DNA of 64,000 nucleotides from Rhizobium gallicum bv. gallicum R602sp (GTDB taxonomy: Bacteria > Pseudomonadota > Alphaproteobacteria > Rhizobiales > Rhizobiaceae): contig NZ_CP006880.1 in the NCBI RefSeq assembly GCF_000816845.1, positions 2,108,001-2,172,000 on the forward strand. Reading direction: 5' to 3'. The translations under genes and the position numbers were made by a program. Shown here piece by piece: positions 63,377-64,000 of this stretch. Each line of letters opens with the position of its first letter. Positions within the stretch are counted from its first letter, which is position 1. The notes below the pieces were generated by a model. The model was not told where the DNA came from. It did not search any database and saw only the letters and a list, made by a program, of their open reading frames with translations.

Positions 63377-64000
63377 TCAGCGCAAGGATTTTGTCGTCCG
63401 GCAAAGAAAGGGCGCGTGTTCGGCCAAGAACAATCCGAAGGCCACTATCCATCCGAGCGCTGCGATCATCAGGATTTCATAGGTGTATGCCGGCACAAGT
63501 TCGGCTGCTGGCCTGACGACGGCAACGATTGCAAGGACGACATAGGATGCAGTCGTCAGAGCGCTCGCCTTGAGCTTGCGGCCCGTGTGCCCCCGCGTTG
63601 CACGCGTCATTACCGCGAGCATCATGAGAGCCACCACGCCGATTGCGAGCGTATGCAGGATTGATGTCTGATCAAGACCTATCGATCCGAACGCGATTGT
63701 CCCGAACCCCAAGGGTATGAAGAGATAGGCGACGTGAAGCACCGAAAGAATGGGCTCCCGGCGGGTCGTCCATCCGCGCCAGCGGTAAAGCCGAATGAGA
63801 TTGAGAACCGCAGCTAGGGCGCTCAGACCACCCGTTGCGACTGACGTTGGGGCGATTGTCCAGCAGGCGAGCGCGACGACACCGACGATGATCACCGTCG
63901 CGTCGAAGTGATTGTAGGGGACGGGAAAGTCGGTTCGGCCGAACTGATTGAGCCAGTTGCGGGTAAAGCTTGGAAGGATCCGTCCGCCGACAATCGTGAT
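63377..64000 (-). CDS. nnrS: NnrS family protein (partial, 5' end outside window)
   Basis: The C-terminal ~207 residues of a multi-span membrane protein. The visible start reads GGRILPSFTRNWLNQFGRTD, the NnrS hallmark, and later RLYRWRGW and HTLAIGVVALMMLAVMTRATRGHTGR are also typical. NnrS is a haem- and copper-containing membrane protein linked to NO metabolism and controlled by NnrR. The frame runs through the right edge without a start. It converges on the DUF59 operon. Confidence 0.92.
   Translation of the reverse strand: MTIVGGRILPSFTRNWLNQFGRTDFPVPYNHFDATVIIVGVVALACWTIAPTSVATGGLSALAAVLNLIRLYRWRGWTTRREPILSVLHVAYLFIPLGFGTIAFGSIGLDQTSILHTLAIGVVALMMLAVMTRATRGHTGRKLKASALTTASYVVLAIVAVVRPAAELVPAYTYEILMIAALGWIVAFGLFLAEHAPFLCRTTKSLR

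Overview
The window is high-GC DNA from an alphaproteobacterium of the Rhizobiaceae (Rhizobium/Sinorhizobium/Ensifer group), most likely from a symbiotic or accessory megaplasmid. The main reasons are a hemA-type 5-aminolevulinate synthase, a fixNOQP-fixGHIS cluster with hybrid FixL, an OmpR-type FxkR-like regulator and FixK, a rhizobial-style type III secretion (T3SS) gene order with a short NolW-like secretin piece, and a nor denitrification cluster. No rRNA, tRNA, CRISPR array or intact insertion sequence was seen.

Layout. (1) 1-11.2 kb: a T3SS in two divergent operons. Leftward: a small 53-aa gene, sctD, sctX, sctY and sctV (cut by the left edge). Rightward: short secretin sctC1, a 61-aa gene, sctI, J, K, L, N, O, Q, R, S, T. 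sctU, the secretin pore domain, sctP, sctW and recognisable translocators are not in the window. (2) 11.4-20.3 kb: two very large proteins (1041 and 1196 aa) either side of an AnsP-like permease. They appear to share a C-terminal region and are the best candidates here for uncharacterised T3SS-linked secreted proteins. (3) 20.3-31.4 kb: an accessory zone with two LysE exporters, a K+ channel and a LacI/MFS/DapA-family catabolic cluster among many broken genes (ECF sigma, LysR, CPA1 antiporter, TraH-like, GNAT, AbiE pair, EAL domain). (4) 31.4-37.6 kb: hemA, ccmIEFH and the FxkR-like regulator. (5) 37.8-49.8 kb: a Crp/Fnr regulator, fixGHIS, fixNOQP, fixK and fixL. (6) 50.1-53.5 kb: pseudoazurin, YcnI and CopCD copper genes and a hemerythrin. 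(7) 53.6-64 kb: norEFCBQD, hemN, a DUF2249/NnrS-like/DUF2249/DUF59 operon and nnrS (cut by the right edge).

How it fits together. From 31 kb rightward the genes form a microaerobic and nitric-oxide respiration island. It makes cbb3 oxidase and NO reductase, supplies haem (hemA, hemN), matures c-type cytochromes (ccm), loads copper (fixI, copCD, ycnI) and carries electrons (pseudoazurin). At least ten 14-bp TTG-N8-CAA boxes lie upstream of these operons, and a GTTACA-N4-GTTACA K-box lies upstream of fixK. Together with hFixL and the FxkR-like regulator they suggest a whole oxygen-sensing cascade in about 12 kb. Calls rest on reading translated sequence against remembered family features; no database search was run.
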